In this document: positions 19,488-26,986 of the stretch, piece after piece
Layout: each line of letters opens with the position of its first letter
Numbering within the stretch: the stretch's first letter is position 1
Assembly: GCF_028596125.1 (NCBI RefSeq)
Contig: NZ_CP117229.1
Coordinates: 1,038,001 to 1,102,000, forward strand
Direction: 5' to 3'
From: Listeria innocua
Lineage (GTDB): Bacteria > Bacillota > Bacilli > Lactobacillales > Listeriaceae
Length of the DNA: 64,000 nt
Translations under genes and position numbers: made by a program
The notes under the pieces: generated by a model
Seen by the model: the letters and a program-made list of their open reading frames with translations, nothing else
Told to the model about the DNA's origin: nothing
Database searches by the model: none

Positions 19488-19961
19488 ATGGAGTTTAAGC
19501 ACGAAGTAGAAAATATCTTTGCGGATATAATTCAAGAATATCAATTTAACTTAATTAAAGTAAATGAAGACGAAATATTGTTATTACACCCTAATTATGC
19601 TCTAACTATATGGAAAAGTAGAGAAGGTATTGATGTTTATTATCTGTTTCTTCATAGCTTAGAAAAAGTGAAAATAACCAATTTCTTATTTTCAAATTAT
19701 GAAAAAGATTTGTTAGCCAATATAACTCCTGCCAATAATTTGACCAACCAAATTTCTAATAGCTTACTTATTCATGCGAGAGGTTTAAGCAAATATTTCC
19801 CTGAATTGTTATCTGGTCAAAATGACTGGGTAAAGGAGTTTAAAGAGAATAAGTTTTATAATGAGCCGAGAGCTATTAACAAAGACGAGTATTCAGCCTA
19901 TCAAACTATTATAAAAAATATCAATGGCAAAAAAATTGAAGGATTTCAAAATGAAATATGA
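19488..19961 (+). CDS. Putative immunity protein, paralogue 2
   Basis: A 157-residue protein with the same plan as its neighbours: EVENIFADIIQEYQFNLIKV at the N-terminus, LLLHPNYALTIW in the middle, LLIHARGLSKYFPELLSGQ and a longer C-terminal tail. I start it at ATG 19488 with GGTGG upstream rather than TTG 19476, which overlaps that site. It probably protects against a related toxin variant. The divergence from paralogue 1 suggests a stored, non-cognate immunity gene. Confidence 0.65.
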   Translation: MEFKHEVENIFADIIQEYQFNLIKVNEDEILLLHPNYALTIWKSREGIDVYYLFLHSLEKVKITNFLFSNYEKDLLANITPANNLTNQISNSLLIHARGLSKYFPELLSGQNDWVKEFKENKFYNEPRAINKDEYSAYQTIIKNINGKKIEGFQNEI

Positions 19962-20388
19962 AGCAGATTTTATAAATAGATTCAAATCATTAATAGAAGA
20001 ATTCCAGTTAAATTATAAAGTTATATCTGAAGAGGAGCTAGCACTTTTTGGTTCTAATTTTGCGCATGTTTTTTTGATTCATTTTGATGAAGTTTCTTTG
20101 AATTATGTATGCCGTGATAAAGATAATTCACTTGTTAGTTATGATGTATGGTCTTATTTTTTGCATGTCTTTGATGATAAAGATAGGGAGAATTTGCCAA
20201 AATATAATTCTGTGCAGGAACGGGTTGATATTTCGTTTTTAATACTTGCAAGAGGTCTTCCGCGTCATTGGAGTAGTGTGCTAAATGGAGATGACAAGTG
20301 GTTGGAAGATTATAAGCAGTATGAATTAGCCCGTGTTCCTAGAAAAGTAATGGGGGACTTGAAGGATTGTTTGAGTTTATATATTTAA
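19951..20388 (+). CDS. Putative immunity protein, paralogue 3
   Basis: A 145-residue protein, third of the tandem family: FINRFKSLIEEFQLNYKVI, LALFGSNFAHVFLIHF, FLILARGLPRHWSSVLNGD and WLEDYK. The ATG at 19951 has GAAGGA seven bases upstream; the ATG at 19924 lies before that site. It overlaps the end of paralogue 2 by 11 bases, so they are translationally coupled. It is likely another orphan immunity gene. Confidence 0.65.
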   Translation: MKYEADFINRFKSLIEEFQLNYKVISEEELALFGSNFAHVFLIHFDEVSLNYVCRDKDNSLVSYDVWSYFLHVFDDKDRENLPKYNSVQERVDISFLILARGLPRHWSSVLNGDDKWLEDYKQYELARVPRKVMGDLKDCLSLYI

Positions 20389-20430
20389 CCAAGAAATGTT
20401 GAGAATGTAACAGCAAAGAGGAGTTCAACC

Positions 20431-20505
20431 ATGAAAATAGACGGTAACTCAAAAGAAATAATCCTTAAAAAAGTGAATTTCTACTCCATAATAATTTTAA
20501 ATTAA
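20431..20505 (+). pseudogene. 24-codon ORF, likely remnant of another cassette gene
   Basis: ATG behind a good AGAGGAG, reading MKIDGNSKEIIL and stopping after 24 codons. A strong ribosome binding site with an early stop suggests a gene cut off just after its start. A genuine micropeptide cannot be excluded. Confidence 0.35.
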
Positions 20506-20630
20506 TAGAAATAAAAATAACGGATGTCACAACTTATTAATTAGAAAAGCTCATAAAATCTCTTTTTATTTCACAAACAATAATGTACTATGAAAACATG
20601 GGAGATTCAAATACGAAAGGAGAAAAGAAA

Positions 20631-20687
20631 ATCAATCATACACAAAAGGGTAAAATTGATTTCACTTTCTTTGTGTTTATGCTTTAA
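20631..20687 (+). pseudogene. Remnant of a membrane-protein start with lost start codon
   Basis: AAAGGAG followed at normal distance by ATC instead of ATG, then 19 codons (INHTQKGKIDFTFFVFML) that look like the first helix of a membrane protein, then a stop. This looks like a degraded gene with a mutated start. The rest of the 400-base gap around it holds nothing else I can support. Confidence 0.3.
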
Positions 20688-20791
20688 AACCTTTAACAAT
20701 TAAAAAAACATCATGGGATTTTTGTATTTAGGACAACAACGTATAAACAATAGTGTAATCCAGCACAATAATTTTAAAGGAGCGTAACTTT

Positions 20792-21127
20792 ATGAACGAA
20801 TTTCCAGTTGTATATGAACCAGAGTATATGACAATTTATTTACTTGTTATCATCGGTGTCTTTTCTACAACATTGGCTTTATCACTTGAAAAATATAAGT
20901 TCACTTTAGCGGGAAAAGCGTTGATTGGGATGTGTTTTATTTCTCTAGCTGTGTTATTTATATATGTTTTAGAGTTAGCATATCTTTCGGATACAGCTGA
21001 TTTGTTATTTCATACAATCGGTGTTTGGGAAGTAGTGCTTTTCACACATCCATATATTTTCTTAATACTTGCAATCTTGCTCGGTGGGGAAAAGAAACCG
21101 CCACATGTGCCCAAACCTAAAAAATAA
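20792..21127 (+). CDS. Small membrane protein with three predicted helices
   Basis: A 111-residue hydrophobic protein with transmembrane segments at about residues 14-32 (IYLLVIIGVFSTTLALSL), 41-65 (ALIGMCFISLAVLFIYVLEL) and 78-101, and a short cytoplasmic tail ending in basic PHVPKPKK. ATG behind AAAGGAG. No family recognised. It is the last gene downstream of the immunity array but separated from it by remnants, so a link to the toxin is not supported. Confidence 0.7.
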   Translation: MNEFPVVYEPEYMTIYLLVIIGVFSTTLALSLEKYKFTLAGKALIGMCFISLAVLFIYVLELAYLSDTADLLFHTIGVWEVVLFTHPYIFLILAILLGGEKKPPHVPKPKK

Positions 21128-21246
21128 ACTATCTAAGTCGGCGGAATGGGAAGATGGTTTTCCTCTAGGATTGTGAGAACGGTATAATCAGCTAGCTGAA
21201 TCAGTGGAAAAGTAAGCTTGATTCGGTATTATTCAAAAAGGAATTT

Positions 21247-21286
21247 AAAGTCGAAAATCGTTTGATAGGTTTTCGGCTTTTTTATT
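21247..21286 (+). terminator. Terminator
   Basis: AAAGTCGAAAATC / GGTTTTCGGCTTT stem with two G-T pairs, followed by a T-run. Confidence 0.75.
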
Positions 21287-21328
21287 ATTGATGCTTTGAA
21301 AATATTAAAGCAGATTAGGAGGAATAAT

Positions 21329-21631
21329 ATGAAGTCGCAGCAGACCTTTATGGTAGAGGTTACCTTTTATTCTAGTGCAAGAAAAACGGTTCCGGAAGCG
21401 GGGTATCGGCCGCATTTTGTGATGGAGTTGGATGAGGATCGGGAATATTTAGGAGTTGAAATTTATGATATAGAAGTGGATACGCTGGATTCGGTGGGGT
21501 ATGCAATGTGTTCTTTTTTATATGAACAAGAGGGCGTTGGTTATAGTAAGATTCAGCCAAATAGGTCTTTTATGGTTATGGAGGGCGCGAGTGTTGTTGG
21601 GAGAGGGAAGATAGTGTCGTTTCATTTGTAA
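21329..21631 (+). CDS. Orphan protein resembling EF-Tu C-terminal domain
   Basis: A 100-residue, beta-rich protein whose pattern fits the C-terminal beta-barrel (domain 3) of elongation factor Tu: GYRPHFVMEL near residue 26, and near the end NRSFMVMEGASVVGRGKI, parallel to the FAIREGGRTVGAG segment of EF-Tu. No GTPase domain is present, so it is not a translation factor; the role is unknown. ATG behind AGGAGG. It stands alone between a terminator and the acetyltransferase gene. Confidence 0.65.
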   Translation: MKSQQTFMVEVTFYSSARKTVPEAGYRPHFVMELDEDREYLGVEIYDIEVDTLDSVGYAMCSFLYEQEGVGYSKIQPNRSFMVMEGASVVGRGKIVSFHL

Positions 21632-21801
21632 ATGACAGTTAAATTGATTTATGCGTTTTACACAGTATAATTAAACTATAAACCTATCAAACGAAAAATG
21701 ATGATTCCCTCCTATTTGAAAAATACATCTAAAGGGGGAGTCTTTATTAATCTTGACCGAAGAACTTGCGTAAATAAAAAATAAATAGGAAGTTGAAAAA
21801 A

Positions 21802-22254
21802 ATGATACTTATAAATAAACGAGCGGAAAAACAAGATTACCAGACAATTTTAGCGATTTGGGAAAAGTCAGTTATTGTAACGCATGATTTTTTAACTGCG
21901 GAAGATAGGCAGTTTTACAAAGAACAAATTCCTTTGTTTCTAGATAATGTGGAACTGTTCTTATGGTTCGCTGGTGAGGAGGTCATTGGTTTTAGTGGGA
22001 CGAGCGAGCGGGAACTAGATATGTTGTTTCTGGATCCGGTAGCCACGGGTAATGGTTATGGGAGTCAGATTCTGGGTTGGCTAATAGAAAATAAGCGGAT
22101 AAACCTGGTGGATGTGAATGAACAAAATGAAAATGCCACGAGATTTTATTTGAAGCATGGATTTGTGGTTTCTTCCAGAAGTGACTTGGACGGTTTTGGG
22201 AAGCCTTATCCAATTCTTCAATTGCAACTGAAGGAGAGAGTTAATGGAGTATGA
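21802..22254 (+). CDS. GNAT family N-acetyltransferase (YjaB-like)
   Basis: Acetyl-CoA-dependent N-acetyltransferase of about 150 residues. Motif A is visible as DPVATGNGYGSQILGWL (the acetyl-CoA pyrophosphate loop), followed by VNEQNENATRFYLKHGFV. The start is placed at ATG 21802 with AGGAAG in front; TTG 21793 is too close to that site. The substrate is unknown. It overlaps the MepB-like gene by 11 bases. Confidence 0.82.
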   Translation: MILINKRAEKQDYQTILAIWEKSVIVTHDFLTAEDRQFYKEQIPLFLDNVELFLWFAGEEVIGFSGTSERELDMLFLDPVATGNGYGSQILGWLIENKRINLVDVNEQNENATRFYLKHGFVVSSRSDLDGFGKPYPILQLQLKERVNGV

Positions 22255-22699
22255 ACAGCTGTTACAAAGCGAACTTGGTGAACTTGAAATAATTCGGGAA
22301 GAACTACAAAACAAAGAATATCGAGGAATGATTGTAAAAACGGCTAAAGATGGCACAACGATTCGGACGCGTTTGGCGAAAAAAACAGATAAAAAAACAG
22401 GGTACTTTGTTGCTTTTTGGGAGAAAGATGAACTTGGTAAGAATTGTCCTTTTGATGAGAATGATAGCGCTGATTTTTTATGTATTGTTGTTATTGATGG
22501 TGATTTGAACGGTTTATTTGTTTTTCCAAGGCAGTGTTTAATTGAAAAGGGAATTTTAACTAGTGAAGTTGGTATTGGAAAAATGGCTGCTAGATTTTAT
22601 CCATCGTGGTGCCAGGATTTAAATAAAACAGCGGAAAAAACACAAGCTTGGCAACAGGTGTATTTTAAAAATTATTCTATAAGAAAAGAAGACCATTGA
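22244..22699 (+). CDS. MepB-like protein
   Basis: A 151-residue soluble protein matching the MepB family: YRGMIVKTAKDGTTIRTRLAKKT in the first third, FVAFWEKDE and a FVFPRQCLIEKGIL core, ending with RFYPSW. The family takes its name from the mepRAB multidrug locus of Staphylococcus, but its biochemical role is unknown; the fold is thought to resemble a nuclease or nucleic-acid-binding module. Translationally coupled to the acetyltransferase upstream. A strong terminator follows. Confidence 0.75.
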   Translation: MEYEQLLQSELGELEIIREELQNKEYRGMIVKTAKDGTTIRTRLAKKTDKKTGYFVAFWEKDELGKNCPFDENDSADFLCIVVIDGDLNGLFVFPRQCLIEKGILTSEVGIGKMAARFYPSWCQDLNKTAEKTQAWQQVYFKNYSIRKEDH

Positions 22700-22714
22700 T
22701 CTGGTCTTCTTTTT
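22686..22714. terminator. Bidirectional terminator
   Basis: AAGAAGACCA / TGGTCTTCTT, a 10-bp perfect stem overlapping the mepB-like stop, with T-run on + and A-rich flank for the minus-strand hydrolase gene. Confidence 0.85.
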
Positions 22715-23711
22715 ATTGTTTAGAAACTACTTGCTCGCAGTAATCTAGGTAAGCATCGTCTACTAGAAAATATTTTGGAACCATTAAGCCAACAATATTG
22801 ATGAGTAGCTCTGAATTAGCGATGGCAGGATTAATCATTTGATGCGAGACATTTTTAATGGTTTTGGTTTCTAGGTTTTCTTTTTTGATTTGTTTGGTGT
22901 AAACATCTTTTGTTTCTGCTGAATCGACATTTTTATCTTTTTCAGCTAAGACGAGGTAGATTTTTGCTTTTACTTTTGAAAGGTCTAGGGTGGCATCTTG
23001 GTTCATGTTTTTGCGGATAAAGTTGTAGCGATCTGGGGTCATTTTTTCTTTACCGCCATTTTTTTTGTAGCTTTCGTAGGTTTTGTTATTAGAAATAAGG
23101 GTGCTGTCGGTGAGGAAATTTTGTTGTGCTTGCTTAACTTCTTTCGTTGTTTTACCAGCGTCTTTCGCTTGCCAGCCAGTGTTGTATTCTCCTTGACGCA
23201 TCCAGTTGATAGCAGGGGCGGCAAGGATTGAGAAAGCAATCTCATTATTTGCATTCATTGCTTTTGGGATCACCCAACCGGCTTGACTAGCGCCCCATAA
23301 GCCGATTTTGGTGGTGCTGTCTGGGTATTTTATTTTCATCCATTCGATCACTTGGTTGACTTCGTTTGCGCGATCATCCATGGACTGATTTAGCCAATTG
23401 CCTGAGGATTTACCAACGCCTAATTTATCCCATGAAACAGATATATATCCTTGTTTGGCAAATCGTTCCATCAGCGGTTTATAGCCACCGTTTTGAGTTG
23501 CTTCTTGTGCCCCGTCACCATGAACAAATACGATAATGCCTTTTGGTTTCTCGTGTTTTGGGGTTGTCACGACCGCAGAAAGTTTTCCACCAGTAGTTGG
23601 GATTGCGACTCTTGTTTCGTTCATTTCGAAATCGTTTCCGATGAAAAGAATCGCTACTAATATGACGATGATTGCGCTTATTACAATAGTTGTTTTTTTC
23701 CAACGTTTCAT
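22713..23711 (-). CDS. Membrane-anchored alpha/beta hydrolase
   Basis: A 332-residue hydrolase. An N-terminal membrane anchor (TIVISAIIVILVAILFI) is followed by the alpha/beta fold: oxyanion segment VFVHGDGAQ, nucleophile elbow GLWGASQAGW (Ser in GASQAG), acid candidate in VLAEKDKNVD and catalytic His in VSHQM. It probably acts outside the membrane as an esterase or peptidase-like enzyme; the substrate is unknown. The start at 23711 is fixed by the GGAGTGG site and an ATGA overlap with the upstream acetyltransferase. It is the third gene of the MerR operon, so it may respond to the same inducer. Confidence 0.85.
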   Translation of the reverse strand: MKRWKKTTIVISAIIVILVAILFIGNDFEMNETRVAIPTTGGKLSAVVTTPKHEKPKGIIVFVHGDGAQEATQNGGYKPLMERFAKQGYISVSWDKLGVGKSSGNWLNQSMDDRANEVNQVIEWMKIKYPDSTTKIGLWGASQAGWVIPKAMNANNEIAFSILAAPAINWMRQGEYNTGWQAKDAGKTTKEVKQAQQNFLTDSTLISNNKTYESYKKNGGKEKMTPDRYNFIRKNMNQDATLDLSKVKAKIYLVLAEKDKNVDSAETKDVYTKQIKKENLETKTIKNVSHQMINPAIANSELLINIVGLMVPKYFLVDDAYLDYCEQVVSKQ

Positions 23712-24304
23712 TGTATCCACTCCATTTTTTGCCATTCTTTAATACCGGTGAGTACTCCCATCAATGTGCTATTTTCTTTTTGAATCACTTGGAAGCCAAT
23801 AGTTCTATACAGCTTGCAAGCGCCATTATTGTTCTTGGCAACGTATAAAGTTATCTGTTCATCATGAAAAGTTTCTAGGCAATGAGAAATTAACGTTTTT
23901 CCAATGCCTTGACCACGAAAATTTGGCGAAACGGTTATAAAGTCAATATATCGTTCATTTTGAACAGGTTTGTGTGATAGAAGACTGAGGAAGAAAATCA
24001 ATTTGAGGCACTGTGAAAATGATAAAAATTTTCTTAGGTTTTGATATAGCTTTTGATGAGAGTCACTCTTGCTCGTTACAAACATGCAACCGCAAATTAG
24101 CTCATCTTGTATTGCAATTAGTAGGTTTTCGCCTTGTTCTGTATAAATGTAATGGCAAAAAGCGTATATAATGTCACGTGCTTCTGTTTCTTTGAATAAC
24201 GTTTTTGTGAACTTTGATTTGAACCCTGCGAAAACTAAAGATGTTACTTCTTCAACGATATTTTCTTTTTCAAATGAATTGATGCTTTTAATGGAAAGTG
24301 TCAT
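23708..24304 (-). CDS. GNAT family acetyltransferase
   Basis: A 198-residue N-acetyltransferase with the acetyl-CoA loop VSPNFRGQGIGKTLISHCL and the following LYVAKNNNGACKLYRTIGF. The N-terminal half contains an extra helical region. It overlaps the MerR gene before it and the hydrolase after it, forming a three-gene operon. The pairing with a drug-sensing type regulator suggests detoxification, but no substrate can be assigned. Confidence 0.83.
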   Translation of the reverse strand: MTLSIKSINSFEKENIVEEVTSLVFAGFKSKFTKTLFKETEARDIIYAFCHYIYTEQGENLLIAIQDELICGCMFVTSKSDSHQKLYQNLRKFLSFSQCLKLIFFLSLLSHKPVQNERYIDFITVSPNFRGQGIGKTLISHCLETFHDEQITLYVAKNNNGACKLYRTIGFQVIQKENSTLMGVLTGIKEWQKMEWIQ

Positions 24305-25020
24305 AACGGCACTTCCATTGTGTAAACCATTGCGTCTGGATAGGCGAGTGAAGGGTAGATGTTTTCGTATAATATCATGCTTGTTGTAGGGCGTTTTAAT
24401 TCTTCTAAAAACAGTTGGATTTGCGTTTCAATGGTTGCTTCATCTTTGGCGATAAAAGATTTACAAGCATATTCGCCGGCTGGAAAAGTATAATCACTTC
24501 TTTTTTTTATGCTTTTAAGGCAGATTATACCAGTGTCTTGTTTGGAGAAAATGTAAAAAGGTTCCTCTAAATCCGGTAGATTGTGTTTTGCGGCTTGGGC
24601 GTAGTTGATAGTGTTATTATCAATTATTTGGTTAGGAACTTTTTTAAAATAACGATCGTCTTTAGCTACAAATGTGATTTCATTTAAACGCATTTCTTTT
24701 TGCGAATGGATGATTTTTTGAATCGTTTTTTGAATTTCTACTAACTCTTCTATTTTTTGTTGCAAATCTTGTTCAGCCTGCTCTAACATCGGAGTCACTT
24801 TTTCACTAAGCAAACTTTCTTTGATTTCTTGAATAGAAAAGCCAATTTTTCTAAAAAGGATAATTTGATATAAACGGTAAATGTCGGCTTCTTCAAAATA
24901 ATAATAGCCATTTTCGGGATTTCGTTTAGGAACTAGAATACCTTCATCGATATAATGACGGATTTTATATTTAGATATTTGAAAAAGTTGCGCGATTTCG
25001 CCAGTGGAAAGGGTAAGCAT
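24301..25020 (-). CDS. MerR family transcriptional regulator
   Basis: A 239-residue regulator with an N-terminal winged helix-turn-helix (LSTGEIAQLFQISKYKIRHY, then NGYYYFEEADIYRLYQI), a coiled-coil dimerisation helix at about residues 75-110, and a C-terminal GyrI-like effector domain (FYIFSKQDTGIICLK). It likely senses a small hydrophobic molecule and controls its own operon. Good AAGGAGG before the ATG. A MerR-type promoter with 19-bp spacer lies just upstream. Confidence 0.87.
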   Translation of the reverse strand: MLTLSTGEIAQLFQISKYKIRHYIDEGILVPKRNPENGYYYFEEADIYRLYQIILFRKIGFSIQEIKESLLSEKVTPMLEQAEQDLQQKIEELVEIQKTIQKIIHSQKEMRLNEITFVAKDDRYFKKVPNQIIDNNTINYAQAAKHNLPDLEEPFYIFSKQDTGIICLKSIKKRSDYTFPAGEYACKSFIAKDEATIETQIQLFLEELKRPTTSMILYENIYPSLAYPDAMVYTMEVPL

Positions 25021-25047
25021 CTGAAAACCTCCTTATGATTTAGTTTT

Positions 25048-25078
25048 AGTATAAACTATGTGGTTACCACGCAGTCAA
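25048..25078 (-). promoter_or_regulatory. MerR-type promoter with 19-bp spacer and dyad
   Basis: On the minus strand TTGACT, 19-bp spacer, TATACT. The overlong spacer contains the palindrome GTGGTTACCAC (25060-25070), placed exactly where MerR regulators bind and twist the DNA. This supports autoregulation of the MerR-GNAT-hydrolase operon. Confidence 0.75.
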
Positions 25079-25092
25079 ATAAAAAAACAAAT

Positions 25093-25135
25093 GACAATGA
25101 GAATCATTATCAAACGCTGATTTTTGTGATATAAT
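25093..25135 (+). promoter_or_regulatory. Fur box over promoter of the ABC exporter operon
   Basis: GACAATGAGAATCATTATC (25093-25111) matches 17 of 19 positions of the Fur box consensus. It covers the -35 TTATCA (25107-25112), 17 bp from TATAAT (25130-25135). This predicts repression by Fur with iron and induction on iron limitation. Confidence 0.85.
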
Positions 25136-25169
25136 AAACAAAGATTTATTAATGGGGGTTAGCGATCAA

Positions 25170-25277
25170 ATGGGAAAAGTAGTATTGAAAATGGCTCATA
25201 CTGCCAAAAAATCAAAGAAAGTATTAAGGTATCTTGAAACGAACCTTAATGTAACTCGGGGGAAGTACAATGATTGA
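25170..25277 (+). CDS. 35-residue basic peptide, first ORF of the Fur-controlled operon
   Basis: ATG behind GGGGGTT, encoding a 35-residue lysine-rich peptide (begins MGKVVLKMAHTAKKSKK, ends GKYND) with no cysteine and no obvious leader processing site. It overlaps the ABC transporter start by 8 bases, so the two are translationally coupled. It could be a small regulator, a transporter subunit, an exported peptide, or only a translational coupler. Its position between the Fur box and the exporter makes it likely to be expressed. Confidence 0.55.
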   Translation: MGKVVLKMAHTAKKSKKVLRYLETNLNVTRGKYND

Positions 25278-26985
25278 TAAGCGTTTGTTTCAATTGGTTG
25301 AAAAGAAATCTTTAGTGTTATTAATTCTTTTTCGTGTGCTTAGTTTGGGGCTGATGATTGGTCTTTGGCTTATTTTTGCTCAACAATTAACGCATTATTT
25401 AGAGGGCCAAAGTGTCAATTGGTTATGGCTTATTGGAACGGTTGTAGTCGTTTTAGTTGGCAAAGCGATACTTACCAAATTAGCCGAGAAACAAATTTAC
25501 CAAGCATCGGCGGAACTGCGTTTATCAATGCGGCGTGCTGTGATGGAAAAAGCTTTTCGGTTAGGCAACAACGAAGGACAGCTACCGGCATCAACATTAA
25601 CGCAGCTCGCAGTAGATGGGATCGAACAATTAGAAATTTATTATTCACGTTTTTTACCGCAATTATTTTATTGTCTCATCGCTTCTTTGATGATTTTTGG
25701 AAGCTTAGTTGGATTTGCGTGGCAGCCGGCGATTGTGTTATTAATTTGTATGCCGATGATTCCGATTGTTATTATGGCAGTGATGAAAATTGCTAAGCGG
25801 ATTTTGAGCGGCTATTGGTCGGATTATACGAATTTAGGAACCAAATTTCATGAAAATTTAAGTGGTTTGAGTATTTTGAAGGCTTATGACCAAGATAAAT
25901 ATAAGCAAGAGGAAATTGTTTCTGATGCGGAACGTTTCCGTAAAGCTACGATGAGTTTATTATCGATGCAGCTGAATTCGATTACGATTATGGATATTAT
26001 TTCGTATAGTGGGGCGGCACTTGGTATTGGTATGTCTTTAATTATGTTCACAAATGGCAATATAAGTATGACTGGCATGTTGATGTTCTTACTACTAAGC
26101 GCCGAATTCTTTATTCCAATGCGTCAACTTGGATCTTTATTCCATGTGGCGATGAATGGAATTAGTGCATGTAGTAAATTGTTCGCTTATTTAGAGTTAA
26201 AAGAGCAAGTTTATGGCTCAGAAGAATTAGCTAAACCGTTAGAAAAAATGGAAGTTCGTCATTTAACATATACATATGAAGAAGGTAAAGCTAAAGCACT
26301 TCAAGATATATCAGCTCATTTCAATAAAGGAAGTTTTTCAGCACTTGTTGGAAAGTCTGGCTCAGGAAAAAGTACTTTTGTGCGAGTGTTATTAAACCAA
26401 TTGCCTGGTTATCAAGGGGAAATTATTTGGAATGATGTTCCGTTAGCTAGTTTGAGCGGGGAAGCTATTCGTAAACAAGCTGTGTTAGTAGATAATCATG
26501 GTTATCTTTATGCAAATAGTATTCGGGAAAATTTATTAATTGGTAATTCAGCCGCTAATGATAGCGATTTGTGGAATGTTTTGGAGCAAGTTAGTTTGGC
26601 TGATTTTGTTCGGAAGTTACCGGAGCAATTAAGTGAGAATTTAGAAGAGAACGGAAGTAATTTATCTGGTGGACAAAGGCAGCGGTTGTTACTAGCGAGA
26701 GCATTGCTGCGTCAAGCTGAAGTCTTTGTTTTCGATGAAATTACGTCTGGTGTGGATTTGGAAAGTGAAAAAATTATTCTTTTGGTGTTGCAGAAGTTAG
26801 CTAAAGAAAAAATCGTGCTCTTTATTTCGCATCGCTTATATAATGTTTTGGACGCGGATCAGGTACTCATTTTTGACGCGGGGAAATTGGTGGAAGTGGC
26901 GAGCCCAGAACGATTGCAACAAGAATCCAATTACTTCAAAAATTACTTTTTAGAAGAAGAAGCGTTGCTGAAAGGGGGAGCATGA
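25270..26985 (+). CDS. ABC transporter, fused permease/ATPase, CydD-like
   Basis: A 571-residue half-transporter with six transmembrane helices in the first 300 residues and a nucleotide-binding domain with Walker A GKSGSGKST, signature LSGGQRQR, Walker B VFVFDE and a switch His in FISHR. The membrane part (IEQLEIYYSRFLPQL) resembles CydD, the thiol exporter subunit. It pairs with the next gene as a heterodimer. Fur control suggests a role in iron or haem physiology; the substrate is unknown. The signature and Walker motifs are intact. Confidence 0.88.
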   Translation: MIDKRLFQLVEKKSLVLLILFRVLSLGLMIGLWLIFAQQLTHYLEGQSVNWLWLIGTVVVVLVGKAILTKLAEKQIYQASAELRLSMRRAVMEKAFRLGNNEGQLPASTLTQLAVDGIEQLEIYYSRFLPQLFYCLIASLMIFGSLVGFAWQPAIVLLICMPMIPIVIMAVMKIAKRILSGYWSDYTNLGTKFHENLSGLSILKAYDQDKYKQEEIVSDAERFRKATMSLLSMQLNSITIMDIISYSGAALGIGMSLIMFTNGNISMTGMLMFLLLSAEFFIPMRQLGSLFHVAMNGISACSKLFAYLELKEQVYGSEELAKPLEKMEVRHLTYTYEEGKAKALQDISAHFNKGSFSALVGKSGSGKSTFVRVLLNQLPGYQGEIIWNDVPLASLSGEAIRKQAVLVDNHGYLYANSIRENLLIGNSAANDSDLWNVLEQVSLADFVRKLPEQLSENLEENGSNLSGGQRQRLLLARALLRQAEVFVFDEITSGVDLESEKIILLVLQKLAKEKIVLFISHRLYNVLDADQVLIFDAGKLVEVASPERLQQESNYFKNYFLEEEALLKGGA

Positions 26986-26986
26986 T

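Noticed and set aside
23712..23735. Upstream ATG for the hydrolase gene
   Set aside because: The GGAGTGG site lies between it and ATG 23711, and only the latter gives the coupled ATGA overlap.
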